Origin: CAYRHN01 sp964424115
Lineage (GTDB): Bacteria > Chloroflexota > Anaerolineae > Anaerolineales > Anaerolineaceae
NCBI GenBank assembly: GCA_964424115.1
Contig: CAYRHN010000011.1
Location: 62,001 to 126,000, forward strand
Direction of reading: 5' to 3'
DNA: 64,000 nucleotides
Shown: positions 1-8,717 of the stretch, piece by piece
Numbering within the stretch: the first letter of the stretch is position 1
Layout: every line of letters starts with the position of its first letter
Program-made: the position numbers and the translations under genes
Notes under the pieces: generated by a model
Databases searched by the model: none
What the model was told of the DNA's origin: nothing
Seen by the model: the letters and a program-made list of their open reading frames with translations, nothing else

Positions 1-646
1 TGGTCTTACCGGAACCCGTACCGCCGGAAATAATGATATTCAGGCGCGAGACCACGCAGGCGCGGATGAAATCCGCCATATTCTTGGTCACTGAGCCCAG
101 CTGGATCAACTGCTCCACCGAGAGCCGACCTTTTTGGAATTTGCGGATGGTGATGGAGGGGCCGTCGATGGCCACCGGAGGAATGACCGCGTTCACGCGT
201 GAACCATCCGGCAGGCGTGCGTCTACCGTCGGGCTGTCGGCGTCGATCCGCCTTCCCAGCGGCATGATGATCCGGTCAATGATGCGCAGCACCTGCTCAT
301 CGTTATCAAAGGTGATATTGGTCTTGACCAGCTTGCCCTTGCGTTCGATATAGATCTTTTTGGGTCCGTTGACCATTACTTCGTTCACGTCCGCGTCGTC
401 CAACAGCGGCTGCAGCGGCCCAAAACCCAATAGTTCATCCAGAATATCGTGGAAGAGTTGTTCACGCAGCGTGTTGGGAAGCTGTACTTTGGTGCTGGCG
501 TAGGCTTCCTGTAGGATCTGGCGGATCGCCGTTTCGCGTTCGCCGGCTTGCAGCGGGCGCATTTCCATTTCCCGCGAGATCGCATTGATCAGGTAGGTTT
601 TTAACTTGCTCAATTCGGGCGCGCGCGATTGTCCGGGATTATTCAT
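1..646 (-). CDS. cpaF: CpaF/TadA-family secretion ATPase (N-terminal part, cut by window edge)
   Basis: This is the N-terminal 215 codons of a type II/IV secretion ATPase of the CpaF (TadA) family, which powers Tad/Flp pilus assembly or related export from the cytoplasmic face. Translating the minus strand from the ATG at 646 gives the family's N-terminal domain with the stretch ELLGFGPLQPLLDD, then EVMVNGPKKIYIERKG, RLPDGSRVNAVIPPVAIDGP, and the Walker A region ISGGTGSGKT at the very edge. The C-terminal ATPase half lies outside the window. The start codon overlaps the stop of the preceding small gene (ATGAATAA), so the two are translationally coupled. It is the last visible gene of a two-component signalling/ParAB operon. 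Family assignment is firm; which secretion system it serves is unknown. Confidence 0.93.
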   Translation of the reverse strand, partial: MNNPGQSRAPELSKLKTYLINAISREMEMRPLQAGERETAIRQILQEAYASTKVQLPNTLREQLFHDILDELLGFGPLQPLLDDADVNEVMVNGPKKIYIERKGKLVKTNITFDNDEQVLRIIDRIIMPLGRRIDADSPTVDARLPDGSRVNAVIPPVAIDGPSITIRKFQKGRLSVEQLIQLGSVTKNMADFIRACVVSRLNIIISGGTGSGKT

Positions 647-941
647 GGGATTCCTCGGGTAGTATCATGTCATCCAACGGGGCGATCCACTGGATACAGT
701 CATGCTGGACGCCCAAAAAGCCGCTCGTGTACAAAAGGTTTCCGCCGAGGTCAAATATTTGCGCATCGGTAACTGCCAGGTAGCGTTCGTCTTTGTCGAT
801 TTGGTCCTTCAGCCGTTCTCCGTGCCGGATATATACTTTTCCCTGGATGCGTTGGCTGGTGGTCTGGATCATCACCTCCATCGGCTCTTTACTGATAACC
901 TGGGTATAGATCTTGCCTTTTTCCTCAAATTGACCGAGCAT
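639..941 (-). CDS. Conserved 100-aa protein of unknown function
   Basis: A 100-residue soluble protein beginning MLGQFEEKGK and ending PEESHE. The start at 941 is chosen because an AGGAGG ribosome-binding site sits a few bases upstream; a longer in-frame reading runs antisense-like through the response regulator gene and is rejected. The protein is rich in charged residues and beta-prone segments (QRIQGKVYIRHGERLKDQ, then a DERYLAVTDAQIF stretch), suggesting a small beta-rich domain. It lies between a response regulator and the CpaF ATPase, overlapping the latter by 8 bases, so it probably works with the secretion ATPase or its regulation. I do not recognise a named function. Confidence 0.8.
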   Translation of the reverse strand: MLGQFEEKGKIYTQVISKEPMEVMIQTTSQRIQGKVYIRHGERLKDQIDKDERYLAVTDAQIFDLGGNLLYTSGFLGVQHDCIQWIAPLDDMILPEESHE

Positions 942-951
942 CGACTGCCTC

Positions 952-1650
952 CTAGGATTCGCTTTTTTCTGGCCCCGGCATGTAATAACCGATCCCGGGC
1001 CGGGTGACAATATGTTGGGGATTGTGCGGATCGTCTTCCAGCTTCTGGCGCAGGCGTGCAATGGTGACCCACAGGATTTCTTTATCTGCGCTGTAAGATG
1101 CTCCCCAGATGGCGCGCAGCAGGGTCTCCGCGTCCATGATCTGTCCCTGGTTGTGTGCAAACTGGATCAACAAGCGGTATTCGGTGGCGGAGAGGAAGAC
1201 CGGTTTATTGTCTCGCGCCACTTCAGCCCGCGCAAAGTCGATCCGCAGGTTACCGTGCGCAAAATAGCGGTTGGCCATGCTTTCGTTCTTCTGCGTGCGC
1301 CGCAGCACGGCCCGCACGCGCGCCACCAGTTCGGTGGCCGAGAACGGTTTGGTTACGTAATCGTCCGCGCCAATATCCAGCCCGCGCACGCGGTCTTGTT
1401 CGTCGCTGCGCGCGGTCAGCATGATCACCGGCACGCTGGAAAACTGCCGGATGCGTTCGCACACTGTCAGCCCATCCAGCTTTGGCATCATAATATCCAG
1501 GATGGCCAGGTCGGGAGATTGAGACGAGAATAATTCCAGCGCCTCCTCGCCGTTCGCCGCCGCAATTACCTTGTAGCCTTCCTTCACCAGGTTGGCTTCC
1601 ACCAGTCTGCGGTACAGGATTTCATCATCAGCAATCAGGATTAGCGCCAT
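952..1650 (-). CDS. OmpR/PhoB-family response regulator
   Basis: A 232-aa two-component response regulator. Residues 1-120 form a receiver domain with the acidic pair DD at 8-9, the phosphoacceptor Asp52 in LAILDIMMPKLDG, the conserved Thr/Ala near 79-80 and Lys101 in YVTKPF. Residues about 130-228 form a winged-helix DNA-binding domain (LSATEYRLLIQFAHN, then VTIARLRQKLEDDP and RPGIGYYM), typical of the OmpR/PhoB group. It is directly downstream of two histidine kinase genes, with a 5-bp gap to the first, so it is their likely partner. It probably binds DNA as a phosphorylated dimer. Target genes cannot be deduced; the adjacent pilus-type ATPase is a candidate. Confidence 0.95.
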   Translation of the reverse strand: MALILIADDEILYRRLVEANLVKEGYKVIAAANGEEALELFSSQSPDLAILDIMMPKLDGLTVCERIRQFSSVPVIMLTARSDEQDRVRGLDIGADDYVTKPFSATELVARVRAVLRRTQKNESMANRYFAHGNLRIDFARAEVARDNKPVFLSATEYRLLIQFAHNQGQIMDAETLLRAIWGASYSADKEILWVTIARLRQKLEDDPHNPQHIVTRPGIGYYMPGPEKSES

Positions 1651-1655
1651 ATTTT

Positions 1656-2870
1656 TTACCCGGATGTCTCATAAGGAAGGAACACGGTCAGGGTGGTGCC
1701 TTCACCTGGCAGGGATTCAGCGGTGATCGTCCCGCTGTGCGCTTCTACGATCTGTTTGCAAATATATAGCCCCAATCCCGATCCGTGAATATTCGGGTCC
1801 TGCTCTGGATTGCGGAAGAAACGTTCGAAGATATGCGGCAGGTATTGGGGGGGAATTCCCGGCCCCTGGTCGTGGATCTTGACCATCAGCCCGTTTTCCG
1901 CTTGATTAATTGTAATCCAAATATCCGAGCCGGGAGCGTATTTATACGCATTGCCGATCAAATTATTGAACACTTGCCCCAATCGGCGCGGGTCGGCAGA
2001 GATCGACGGCAGGCCGGGCGGCACTTCTACGTGGATCACGATCCCCGGATGGTGATTCTTTGCCTGGGTGGCAACCCCGTTCAGCAAGGCATCCAGGCGC
2101 ACCGGCTGAAAGTCCATGTGCAAATGCCCGGCTTGCAGCCGTGCTGAATCCAGCATGTTGTCAATGATCTCCACCAACTGGTCGGTCTCTTCATCGATGA
2201 TCTTAAGAAATTCTTTCTGCGTGCCGGCATCCCACGAAGCATCATCCCGCATCAGGGTGGTCACATATCCCTTGATGAATCCCAGCGGATGGCGCAGTTC
2301 ATGAGAGATCATCGACACAAAGCTGTCCTGCAGGTAAGCCTGCTGGCGCAGCACATCCAGCATTTCTGCATCCCGCAGGAGCGCTTGCCGCTGCAGCAGG
2401 ATGGCGATCTGTTCAACCAGAAAATTTGCCAGCCTTTCGTCCTTGCGTGTGAAGACCGGGCCCCCAAAGCGGATCAGCACCAGCGCCCCCAGGCAGGTTT
2501 CTCCATGCATCAGCGGCAGTCCAAGCATGTAGGGATGCTCATTGCGCTCCTCTGGCGGGGGTGGGGTGGCAGGCATTTCGGTCACATTTCCCCGCTTGGA
2601 AAAGACCTGATTGGCCAGCGATTCGCCCCAGGCGATGTCGGCTTCGTGCGAACGGCCGCGGCCCAGCGCTCGTGCGTAGACTGCCTCCAGCGCAGGCGGC
2701 GTGCCGAGTTCCTGGAAGATGGCCAGGTTGTCCACCATCAAGGCCGGGCGCAGCAGCGGCAGGATCTCATCTAGGGCATGCTTCCAGTCCATAGTATTGC
2801 AAACGATCCGGCTGATCTGCAGCAGCCGGTCGCTCAGTTCATAATCGGGGGATGAGGCAGGCGTGGTCAT
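1656..2870 (-). CDS. GAF-domain sensor histidine kinase
   Basis: A 404-aa soluble histidine kinase. Residues about 30-165 form a GAF sensor domain (with LGLPLMHGETCLGALVLIRF), residues 180-250 a HisKA dimerisation domain with the phosphorylated His190 in SHELRHPLGF, and residues about 290-402 a HATPase_c domain with N box NNLIGNAYKY, G1 box DQGPGIP and G2 box GSGLGL. No transmembrane helix is visible, so it should sense a cytoplasmic signal. It sits between a second histidine kinase and the response regulator in one operon. The ligand of the GAF domain cannot be predicted. Confidence 0.94.
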   Translation of the reverse strand: MTTPASSPDYELSDRLLQISRIVCNTMDWKHALDEILPLLRPALMVDNLAIFQELGTPPALEAVYARALGRGRSHEADIAWGESLANQVFSKRGNVTEMPATPPPPEERNEHPYMLGLPLMHGETCLGALVLIRFGGPVFTRKDERLANFLVEQIAILLQRQALLRDAEMLDVLRQQAYLQDSFVSMISHELRHPLGFIKGYVTTLMRDDASWDAGTQKEFLKIIDEETDQLVEIIDNMLDSARLQAGHLHMDFQPVRLDALLNGVATQAKNHHPGIVIHVEVPPGLPSISADPRRLGQVFNNLIGNAYKYAPGSDIWITINQAENGLMVKIHDQGPGIPPQYLPHIFERFFRNPEQDPNIHGSGLGLYICKQIVEAHSGTITAESLPGEGTTLTVFLPYETSG

Positions 2871-2882
2871 GGTACGTTCCCT

Positions 2883-3899
2883 TTATTGGACCAACTTCAA
2901 AATAAAATCAAATTGCGTGCCTTGTTTCACTTGCGAGGTAACATTGACGATCGAGCCGTGTGCTTCCACGATCTGTTTCACCAGGGTCAGGCCCAGGCCG
3001 GTGCCGCCGTAATGGCGGGTGGAGGAACCGTCCAGCTGGTGGAAGGGTTCGAAGATCTCCGGAATGCGTCCCAGCGGGATTCCGATTCCGGTATCGACCA
3101 CAGAAACCTTGATGTATTTTCCCAGGCTCTCGATTTTCAGCGTGATGATCCCGCCTTCCGGGGTAAATTTGATCGCATTATCCAGTAATTGCAGGATCAC
3201 CCACGAGATCTTTTCTTCGTCAGCGTTGACCATTAAAGGTTCTTCAGGTATTTCCTGCGTCAGGTGTACTTTGTGTTCTCTGGCCTTGCCGAGGGACTGG
3301 TGAATGGTGTTCTGGCAGGTGCGGCATATATCGAAAGGCGCCACCCGGATCGTTACCTGGCCGCGTTCGGTTTGCGAGAAAAGGATCAAATCTTCGATCA
3401 ACCGTTCCAGCCGCTCGGTGGAGCGGTCCATCACTTGCAGGGCGTGTTTTTGCTCCTCGTTCATCGGTCCCAGGTCGCCGTTGTAGTAAAGGTCCAGGTA
3501 TCCGCGCAGGTGGGTCAGCGGAGTGCGCAGTTCATGCGACACATTGGCGATGAAGTTGCTTTTTAGATTGCTCAGTTCGGACAGGCGCTGCAAGGCCTGC
3601 TCCAGTTCATTGGTGCGTTCCTTTACCCGTTGTTCCAATCCACGGTTGGCGTTCTCCAGCGCAGCGCGCAGGCGGATGATTTGTTCGGTAATGGCTTCTT
3701 CCAGAGTTGGGCGTTCAATTAGCCCCATTTCCACCAGGATGGCGCCGATTGGCAAGACGCGTCCGCTCATCCGCAGCGACTGCTGGTAGGCCAGCGCCCG
3801 TTCCAGGTTCTCCTGGTTAATATAGCCTTTCTGTACCAGGTGATCTCCCAGGCGGGGTACCAGAACTTCGGGGGTCAATTTGGGACGTTGGGTTACCAT
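2883..3899 (-). CDS. Histidine kinase with an N-terminal GspE/PilB-N-like domain
   Basis: A 338-aa histidine kinase. The start at 3899 is preferred because a GGAGAG ribosome-binding site lies upstream; an in-frame extension to 3929 would start inside that signal. Residues 15-75 (LGDHLVQKGYINQENLERAL and IGAILVEMGLI) look like the N-terminal domain of type II secretion/pilus ATPases (T2SSE_N-like). Residues 76-110 form a coiled coil with the REC-kinase style linker RVKERTNELEQAL. HisKA follows with His122 in NVSHELRTPL, then HATPase_c with DNAIKF, DTGIGIP and GTGLGL motifs. The ATG overlaps the stop of the upstream amidohydrolase. Given the nearby CpaF ATPase, a role in pilus or secretion signalling is an attractive inference. 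Confidence 0.92.
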   Translation of the reverse strand: MVTQRPKLTPEVLVPRLGDHLVQKGYINQENLERALAYQQSLRMSGRVLPIGAILVEMGLIERPTLEEAITEQIIRLRAALENANRGLEQRVKERTNELEQALQRLSELSNLKSNFIANVSHELRTPLTHLRGYLDLYYNGDLGPMNEEQKHALQVMDRSTERLERLIEDLILFSQTERGQVTIRVAPFDICRTCQNTIHQSLGKAREHKVHLTQEIPEEPLMVNADEEKISWVILQLLDNAIKFTPEGGIITLKIESLGKYIKVSVVDTGIGIPLGRIPEIFEPFHQLDGSSTRHYGGTGLGLTLVKQIVEAHGSIVNVTSQVKQGTQFDFILKLVQ

Positions 3900-5494
3900 C
3901 CGGCTCTCTCCTGATCCTGCCAGACCCACTCTCCGCCAACCATGGTCGCAATCGGGCGAATGCCGCCCAATTCTCTGGCTGGAAGTGTGAATGGATCTTC
4001 TTCTAATACTATTAAATCAGCCAGATGCCCGGAAGTCAAGCGTCCCAGGCGAGTTTCCATCCCGCTGGCATAAGCTGCTCCGCAGGTAAAGCCCAAAAGG
4101 GCTTCCTTGAGGGTTAAAGCCTGCTCTGCGTGCCAGGTTGGCCTGCCGGAGCCGTAGAGAGAGCGGTTGACGGCTGCGTGCAACCCCAGGAATGGATTGG
4201 GGCTTTCCACCGGTGCGTCTGAGCCAAAGGCCAAGTGCGCTCCCACGCGGCAAAGGCTCCGCCAGGCATAAGCATTTCCGGCGCGTTCGCCCCAGCAGGT
4301 GTCGGCTGTATCCCGGTCGGAGGGGGCGTGGATCGGCTGCATGGAGGCAATGATGTCCAGTTCTGTCAGGCTGGGCTGGTCTTCCGGGTCGATCAACTGG
4401 ACATGTTCAATACGGTGGCGCAGGTGCGGCAATCCGTTTTCGCTCTCGTAGCGGCGCAGCGCGCGCAGCCCGTCCAGCACTTCCCGGTTGGCGCGGTCGC
4501 CAATGGCATGGATTGCAAGGCTCAGTCCGCTGCCGGCTGCCAATTTGCCGTGGTCGAGGATCTCTTCGCGGGTCAACATTAACATGCCTGTGTTGCCGGG
4601 TTCGTCATCATAGCCCGATAATATGGCGGCGGTGTGTGGGCCTAATGCCCCATCCGAGAACATCTTCACCGAACCAAAGCGCAGCCAATCGCCGCCGAAT
4701 CCGCTTTGTACTCCCAGCATCACCGCGCGGGGCAATGCTTCCAACGGCAGGCTCTTCGTCACCCGCAGGCGTAGTTTTCCTTCCCTTTCCACAATTTGCA
4801 GGGCCTTAAATGAGGTCAGCGGATCGAAATCATGCACGCTGGTCAACCCCATCCGCCACAGGGATGCCTGGGTATTCTGCATTAACCCGGCTAATTTCTC
4901 CGGCTTGGGCAGCGGAATGCGTTCTCCGACCAGTCTCATCGCGTCTTCCAGCAGGATGCCGGTCAGTTCGCCGCGCGGATCGCGTTGCAGCACCCCTTTA
5001 GGTGGGTTGGATGTTTCGCGATTTAAGCCGCATTCCTGCAGCGCGCGGGTATTGGCCCAACCGGCGTGGAGAGACTTGGCTGTCAGATAAATGGGATGCT
5101 TGCGGCTGATCTCGTCCAGGTCGGCGGCATTGCCAAATCCGCCTTCCCATTCGTTTTGGTTCCAACCGTGCCCCAAGATCCATTCTCCGGGCGAGGTGCG
5201 TTCAGCACGCTCGCGTACCCGGCGCAGGCATTCAGCCTTGCTTTCAGTTTCACAGTCCACCATGCTCAGTGCAAGGCTGAGTTGTTGCAAATGCAGGTGG
5301 GCATCGTGCAACCCCGGCCAGACGGTTTTCCCGTGCAGGTTAAAGGTGCGGCATCCGGGGCGTGCCAGGTCCAGGATTTCCTCGTTGCTGCCCAGGGCTG
5401 TGATAGTCCCGGCTTCAATGGCCAGGGCCTGCACCACCGGTCTCCTGGCTTCTTGCGTATAGATTATCCCGTGATGCAGGATCAACATAGTCAT
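3893..5494 (-). CDS. YtcJ-like metal-dependent amidohydrolase
   Basis: A 533-aa amidohydrolase of the YtcJ-like branch (Amidohydro_3 type). Visible features are the N-terminal beta-sandwich, the first metal motif GLHDAHLHL near residues 61-69, the central Lys/His region, HAIGDRANREVLDGL around residue 325, HRIEHVQL near 360 and the late Asp in FGSDAPVESPNP. This family removes amide-linked groups from small molecules, but substrate cannot be predicted. Start and stop overlap both neighbours: the ATG overlaps the ParB stop (ATGA) and the TAA overlaps the following kinase start, so it is fully embedded in the operon although its function seems unrelated to signalling or partitioning. Confidence 0.9.
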   Translation of the reverse strand: MTMLILHHGIIYTQEARRPVVQALAIEAGTITALGSNEEILDLARPGCRTFNLHGKTVWPGLHDAHLHLQQLSLALSMVDCETESKAECLRRVRERAERTSPGEWILGHGWNQNEWEGGFGNAADLDEISRKHPIYLTAKSLHAGWANTRALQECGLNRETSNPPKGVLQRDPRGELTGILLEDAMRLVGERIPLPKPEKLAGLMQNTQASLWRMGLTSVHDFDPLTSFKALQIVEREGKLRLRVTKSLPLEALPRAVMLGVQSGFGGDWLRFGSVKMFSDGALGPHTAAILSGYDDEPGNTGMLMLTREEILDHGKLAAGSGLSLAIHAIGDRANREVLDGLRALRRYESENGLPHLRHRIEHVQLIDPEDQPSLTELDIIASMQPIHAPSDRDTADTCWGERAGNAYAWRSLCRVGAHLAFGSDAPVESPNPFLGLHAAVNRSLYGSGRPTWHAEQALTLKEALLGFTCGAAYASGMETRLGRLTSGHLADLIVLEEDPFTLPARELGGIRPIATMVGGEWVWQDQERAGW

Positions 5495-6348
5495 TCTTTG
5501 AGGATTCGCCCCAACAGCGCGTTCAATTCTTCATCAGAGTAATAGTGGATCACCATGCTGCCGCCTTTTTTGCCGTGGTGCAGGGTCACGCGGGTGCCCA
5601 GGTGCAGGCGCAGGCGTTCTTCGATCTCCGCCAATTCCGCCGGCACGGGTTTTGGCGCAGCGACGGTCTTTTTCTCCCCGTTCATCTTGCGCACCAGTTC
5701 TTCGGTCTGGCGCACGGTCAGGTTATTCAACGTGATCGAGTTCAGCGCGGCGGTTTGCGCCTGCGGGCTGTTCAGCCCCAGCAGGGCGCGCGCATGCCCT
5801 TCACTGATCTTCTCCTCTGCCAGGGCACGCTGCACAGCTTCCGGCAGCTTTAACAGGCGCATGGTGTTGGTGATCGTCACCCGGTTCTTGCCCACCTGTT
5901 CGGCGATCGCCTCATGGGAGAGGTTGAATTCTTCGCTCAGAGCGCGGTAAGCCTCCGCAGTTTCCAACGGGGTCAGGTCGGCGCGCTGAATGTTTTCGAT
6001 CAGGGCCAGTTCCAATCGTTCCTGTTCAGTGGCTTGCCGCACCACCGCTGGAACAGCGTCCAGCCCGGCCAGCTCCGCCGCGCGCAGGCGGCGTTCTCCG
6101 GCGATCAAGATGTAGCGGTCTGATTCGGCCTCTCCGGTCACGATCAACGGCTGCAGCACCCCATGCTGGCGGATGGATTCGGCCAGCTCCATCAGCGCCT
6201 CGGGTTTGAAATCTTGCCGTGGTTGGCGCGGATTGGGAATGATCTTTTTGATCTCGATAAATCGGGTGGTATCCACCTGCGGCTCTGCCATCCCGCCTGG
6301 GATGAGCGCATCCAATCCTTTACCCAATCCGCCCTTACGACTGCTCAT
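5491..6348 (-). CDS. parB: Chromosome-partitioning protein ParB
   Basis: A 285-aa ParB/Spo0J protein that binds centromere-like parS sites and loads as a CTP-dependent DNA clamp for chromosome segregation. The N-terminus has the typical RKGGLGKGLDALIPGG. Residues 30-115 form the ParB N-terminal domain with the CTP-binding motif GERRLRA at 84-90. A helix-turn-helix follows near residues 143-170 (AIAEQVGKNRVTITNTMRLL), and the C-terminal dimerisation segment ends the protein. It overlaps parA by 14 bases. I found no perfect parS palindrome in the window, so the clamp-loading sites lie elsewhere. Confidence 0.96.
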   Translation of the reverse strand: MSSRKGGLGKGLDALIPGGMAEPQVDTTRFIEIKKIIPNPRQPRQDFKPEALMELAESIRQHGVLQPLIVTGEAESDRYILIAGERRLRAAELAGLDAVPAVVRQATEQERLELALIENIQRADLTPLETAEAYRALSEEFNLSHEAIAEQVGKNRVTITNTMRLLKLPEAVQRALAEEKISEGHARALLGLNSPQAQTAALNSITLNNLTVRQTEELVRKMNGEKKTVAAPKPVPAELAEIEERLRLHLGTRVTLHHGKKGGSMVIHYYSDEELNALLGRILKE

Positions 6349-7156
6349 ACATCCCTCCCGACTCTTGTTTCTGCAATTCCGGTATTTCCACTCCGTCCTG
6401 GGTCAGGATCTCCCTCGCCAGAGCGTTATATTCGCGCGCTGCCAGCACTTCCGGGGCGTGGTAGAGGATCGGCTTGCCGTGTGAAGGGGCTTCCGCCAAC
6501 TTGATGCTGCGGGGGATCACCGAATGGAACACCTGGTTGGGAAAGTGCCCGCGCACTTCGTTGACCACGTCCTGCGCCAGGCGCGTGCGTCCGTCGAACA
6601 TGGTCATGAACACGCCGCGGATCTTCAGGCCGGGGAACAGAGAACTGCGCACGCGGTTGATCGTCTGGGTCAATTGCCCCAGGCCCACCAGCGCCAGAAA
6701 TTCGCATTGCAGCGGGATCAACACCCCGTCCTGGGCCGCCATCAACCCGTTGAGGGTCAAAATGGATAGCGAAGGCGGACAGTCGATCAAAATATAATCG
6801 TAACGGTCACGCACCCCCGCCAGTGCATCGCGTAAGCGGCTTTCCCGGTGCGACAATTCCAACAATTCCACCTCTGCTCCGGCCAGTTCCGGCGAGGAAG
6901 GTAGCAAAGAAATGTGGAAGCGCGGGTTGTGCAGGATCTGCGGTGCGATCGGCGCGCTGCCGATAAGTACTTCGTAAATGCTTTCCTTGAACATTCGCCG
7001 GTCAATGCCCAGCGAGGAGGTGGCATTTGCCTGCGGGTCCAGGTCCACCAGCAGGACGCGCTGTCCGTAATATCCCAGGTAGGCGGCAATATTGATCGCG
7101 GAGGTGGTCTTCCCCACCCCGCCTTTTTGGTTAACAAAGGTATAAATGCGCGTCAT
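6335..7156 (-). CDS. parA: Chromosome-partitioning ATPase ParA/Soj
   Basis: A 273-aa ParA/Soj ATPase, the nucleoid-binding partner of ParB. The deviant Walker A motif KGGVGKTT is at residues 11-18, Walker A' VDLDPQANATSSLG at about 38, and the Walker B-like IDCPPSLSILTLN near residue 125. Length is standard for chromosomal Soj proteins. Its ATG overlaps the TGA of the upstream kinase gene (ATGA), and its end overlaps the parB start, indicating tight translational coupling. Confidence 0.96.
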   Translation of the reverse strand: MTRIYTFVNQKGGVGKTTSAINIAAYLGYYGQRVLLVDLDPQANATSSLGIDRRMFKESIYEVLIGSAPIAPQILHNPRFHISLLPSSPELAGAEVELLELSHRESRLRDALAGVRDRYDYILIDCPPSLSILTLNGLMAAQDGVLIPLQCEFLALVGLGQLTQTINRVRSSLFPGLKIRGVFMTMFDGRTRLAQDVVNEVRGHFPNQVFHSVIPRSIKLAEAPSHGKPILYHAPEVLAAREYNALAREILTQDGVEIPELQKQESGGMYEQS

Positions 7157-8013
7157 AAGGGTTTTGAAATGATCTCCATCATGGCAGATTGAATTTCTTC
7201 AGCGGTGGGCACTCCTGCCAGGGCCGGCCGGGTGACCGAGTTGGCCGCCAGCAGCGTGGCAAAGCGGGCGGCTTCCCACGGGTCGCGTGTGGCATACAGG
7301 CGGGTGAAGAAGGCTGCCGCAAAAATGTCTCCCGCGCCGGTGGGTTCGACCTCGTCCTTTTGCGGCGGGCGGAAGCAGCGCAGGTCGCCGTTCCAATACA
7401 GGCGTGCGCCGTCGGCGCCTTCCGTGACCACCAGCACACGGATGGCGGTCACCATTTCTTCGATCACACTTTCATTGCGCTGCACATCTTCGATGCTCAT
7501 CACGGCTGCGTCGGCCTGTTCCAACACGTAACGCGCTTCCGGCCAGTCGCAGTAGTGCACCCGCCCAGCCTTGTCCCAGGCGCGCATCCAGCCCTGGGGG
7601 GTCAGGCACACCTGCGCATCCGGGAACATGCGCACAATGGACGTGTCGATCTCTTGCGCCACCGGGCCCAGGTGCACGATCGGCGCGCTGCGCCATTGCG
7701 GCGGGATCATCGCCGGGGTCAACGTTTCGGCGCGGTGCAGCAAATGCTGCACCCGACCGTGGGGTGTTTGGAGATTTTCGAATGTGCTTGAATGTTCCGA
7801 ATAGACCCCCGCAATCGGGATGCCGGCCAGTTCGGGCAGGGCTAACCCCTCGGCGTATGCGGTCACGATCCCCACCCGCAGCCCCAGCGCCCGCGCCGTC
7901 AGCGCGGAATAGGAGGCAGTGCCGCCCAGCGCGAAACCTTCCGGTTTCACATCCTGGGTGATGTGCCCGATCATCAGGTAATCGATGGGTTGGAGGGAGA
8001 GCAGCGAATCCAT
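7153..8013 (-). CDS. PfkB-family carbohydrate/nucleoside kinase
   Basis: A 286-aa ribokinase-fold kinase. The N-terminal part has the glycine-rich GGTASYSALTARALG motif, and the C-terminal signature is EVEPTGAGDIFAAAFF with the catalytic Asp in GAGD followed by the anion hole. It is a little shorter than typical ribokinases (about 300 aa), lacking part of the lid. It would phosphorylate a sugar, nucleoside or similar alcohol using ATP. Its position before parAB, with an ATGA overlap, gives no clue to substrate. Confidence 0.88.
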   Translation of the reverse strand: MDSLLSLQPIDYLMIGHITQDVKPEGFALGGTASYSALTARALGLRVGIVTAYAEGLALPELAGIPIAGVYSEHSSTFENLQTPHGRVQHLLHRAETLTPAMIPPQWRSAPIVHLGPVAQEIDTSIVRMFPDAQVCLTPQGWMRAWDKAGRVHYCDWPEARYVLEQADAAVMSIEDVQRNESVIEEMVTAIRVLVVTEGADGARLYWNGDLRCFRPPQKDEVEPTGAGDIFAAAFFTRLYATRDPWEAARFATLLAANSVTRPALAGVPTAEEIQSAMMEIISKPL

Positions 8014-8023
8014 GACGGGTTAA

Positions 8024-8623
8024 TTATAACCCGTTTTCCCCGGAAATTTCTTCGTTCTCTATCCCTGGGGCTGCGTCAACCGGCTGGTTTTGCGGGATTT
8101 CTTCGACCAACGTCTCTTCCCCGGCCGTTTCGGTGGGGGGCAGGGTTTGCAGGGCATCTTCCATGCTCAGGTTTTCCTTGCGCATTCCCGGCGCCGGAGT
8201 GCCGCAGAAGGGGCACAAATTCCAGGCCAGCTCCATCAGCTTGCCGCAGTGATGGCATGGTTTGCGCAGGCGGGTGTGGCAGTTGGGGCAGGCTACCCAT
8301 TCATCGCGGGTTTGCCTTCCGCAGCCCGGGCAGAGCGGGCTTTCCTCGATCGATTGCAATAGCGCCTCGTCTTCCAGGGCGCGTTGGTATTCTTCTTCCA
8401 GGGTACGCTGCGGGCGCAGGATCAGGTAGATCAATATCCCCGGCAAGAACAACACTGCCACCACCAGCGCCGCCAGGATGCGCAGCAGCGGATCGCGGGC
8501 GCGGGTGCGAATATCGCGGTAAGTCCAGATGATCAGGCTGATCCACAGCGCCACCAGGAAGGCTGCTCCCAGTGCTGTGGCAAGCAGGGCAAAGGTGCTC
8601 AGGGTCAGGGGATCGAAGGTCAT
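8024..8623 (-). CDS. Membrane protein with double zinc ribbon
   Basis: A 199-aa protein with two N-terminal transmembrane helices (about residues 9-32 and 48-68), then a cytoplasmic double zinc ribbon. The ribbon cysteines are CPGCGR, CPNCHTR, CHHCGK and CPFCGTP, giving two four-Cys zinc sites. The C-terminus is acidic and low in complexity. It is the first gene of the parAB operon. No ribosome-binding site precedes the ATG; a TATAAT hexamer lies just upstream, so translation may be leaderless. Function is unknown; the zinc ribbon suggests binding to a protein or nucleic acid near the membrane. Confidence 0.8.
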   Translation of the reverse strand: MTFDPLTLSTFALLATALGAAFLVALWISLIIWTYRDIRTRARDPLLRILAALVVAVLFLPGILIYLILRPQRTLEEEYQRALEDEALLQSIEESPLCPGCGRQTRDEWVACPNCHTRLRKPCHHCGKLMELAWNLCPFCGTPAPGMRKENLSMEDALQTLPPTETAGEETLVEEIPQNQPVDAAPGIENEEISGENGL

Positions 8624-8629
8624 AGCAGT

Positions 8630-8635
8630 ATTATA
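8630..8635 (-). promoter_or_regulatory. -10 element of the zinc-ribbon/pfkB/parAB operon
   Basis: On the minus strand a perfect TATAAT spans 8635-8630, only six bases before the ATG at 8623. Transcription would start at or within a base or two of the start codon, so the mRNA is probably leaderless; there is no ribosome-binding site in this stretch. No convincing -35 hexamer stands at 17 bp. Confidence 0.55.
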
Positions 8636-8717
8636 TAACGGTTCTGGTCAAGTGGAGGAAGATTGGAGGGACTTATTCAATCCTGTGTAATCCAGGCTTG
8701 TTTTCTGGAAAAATACA

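Noticed and set aside
2920..2935. TGTTTCAC followed by partial complement, similar to a parS site near parAB
   Set aside because: Only one half matches the parS palindrome; the second half diverges at most positions, so it is not called a ParB site.
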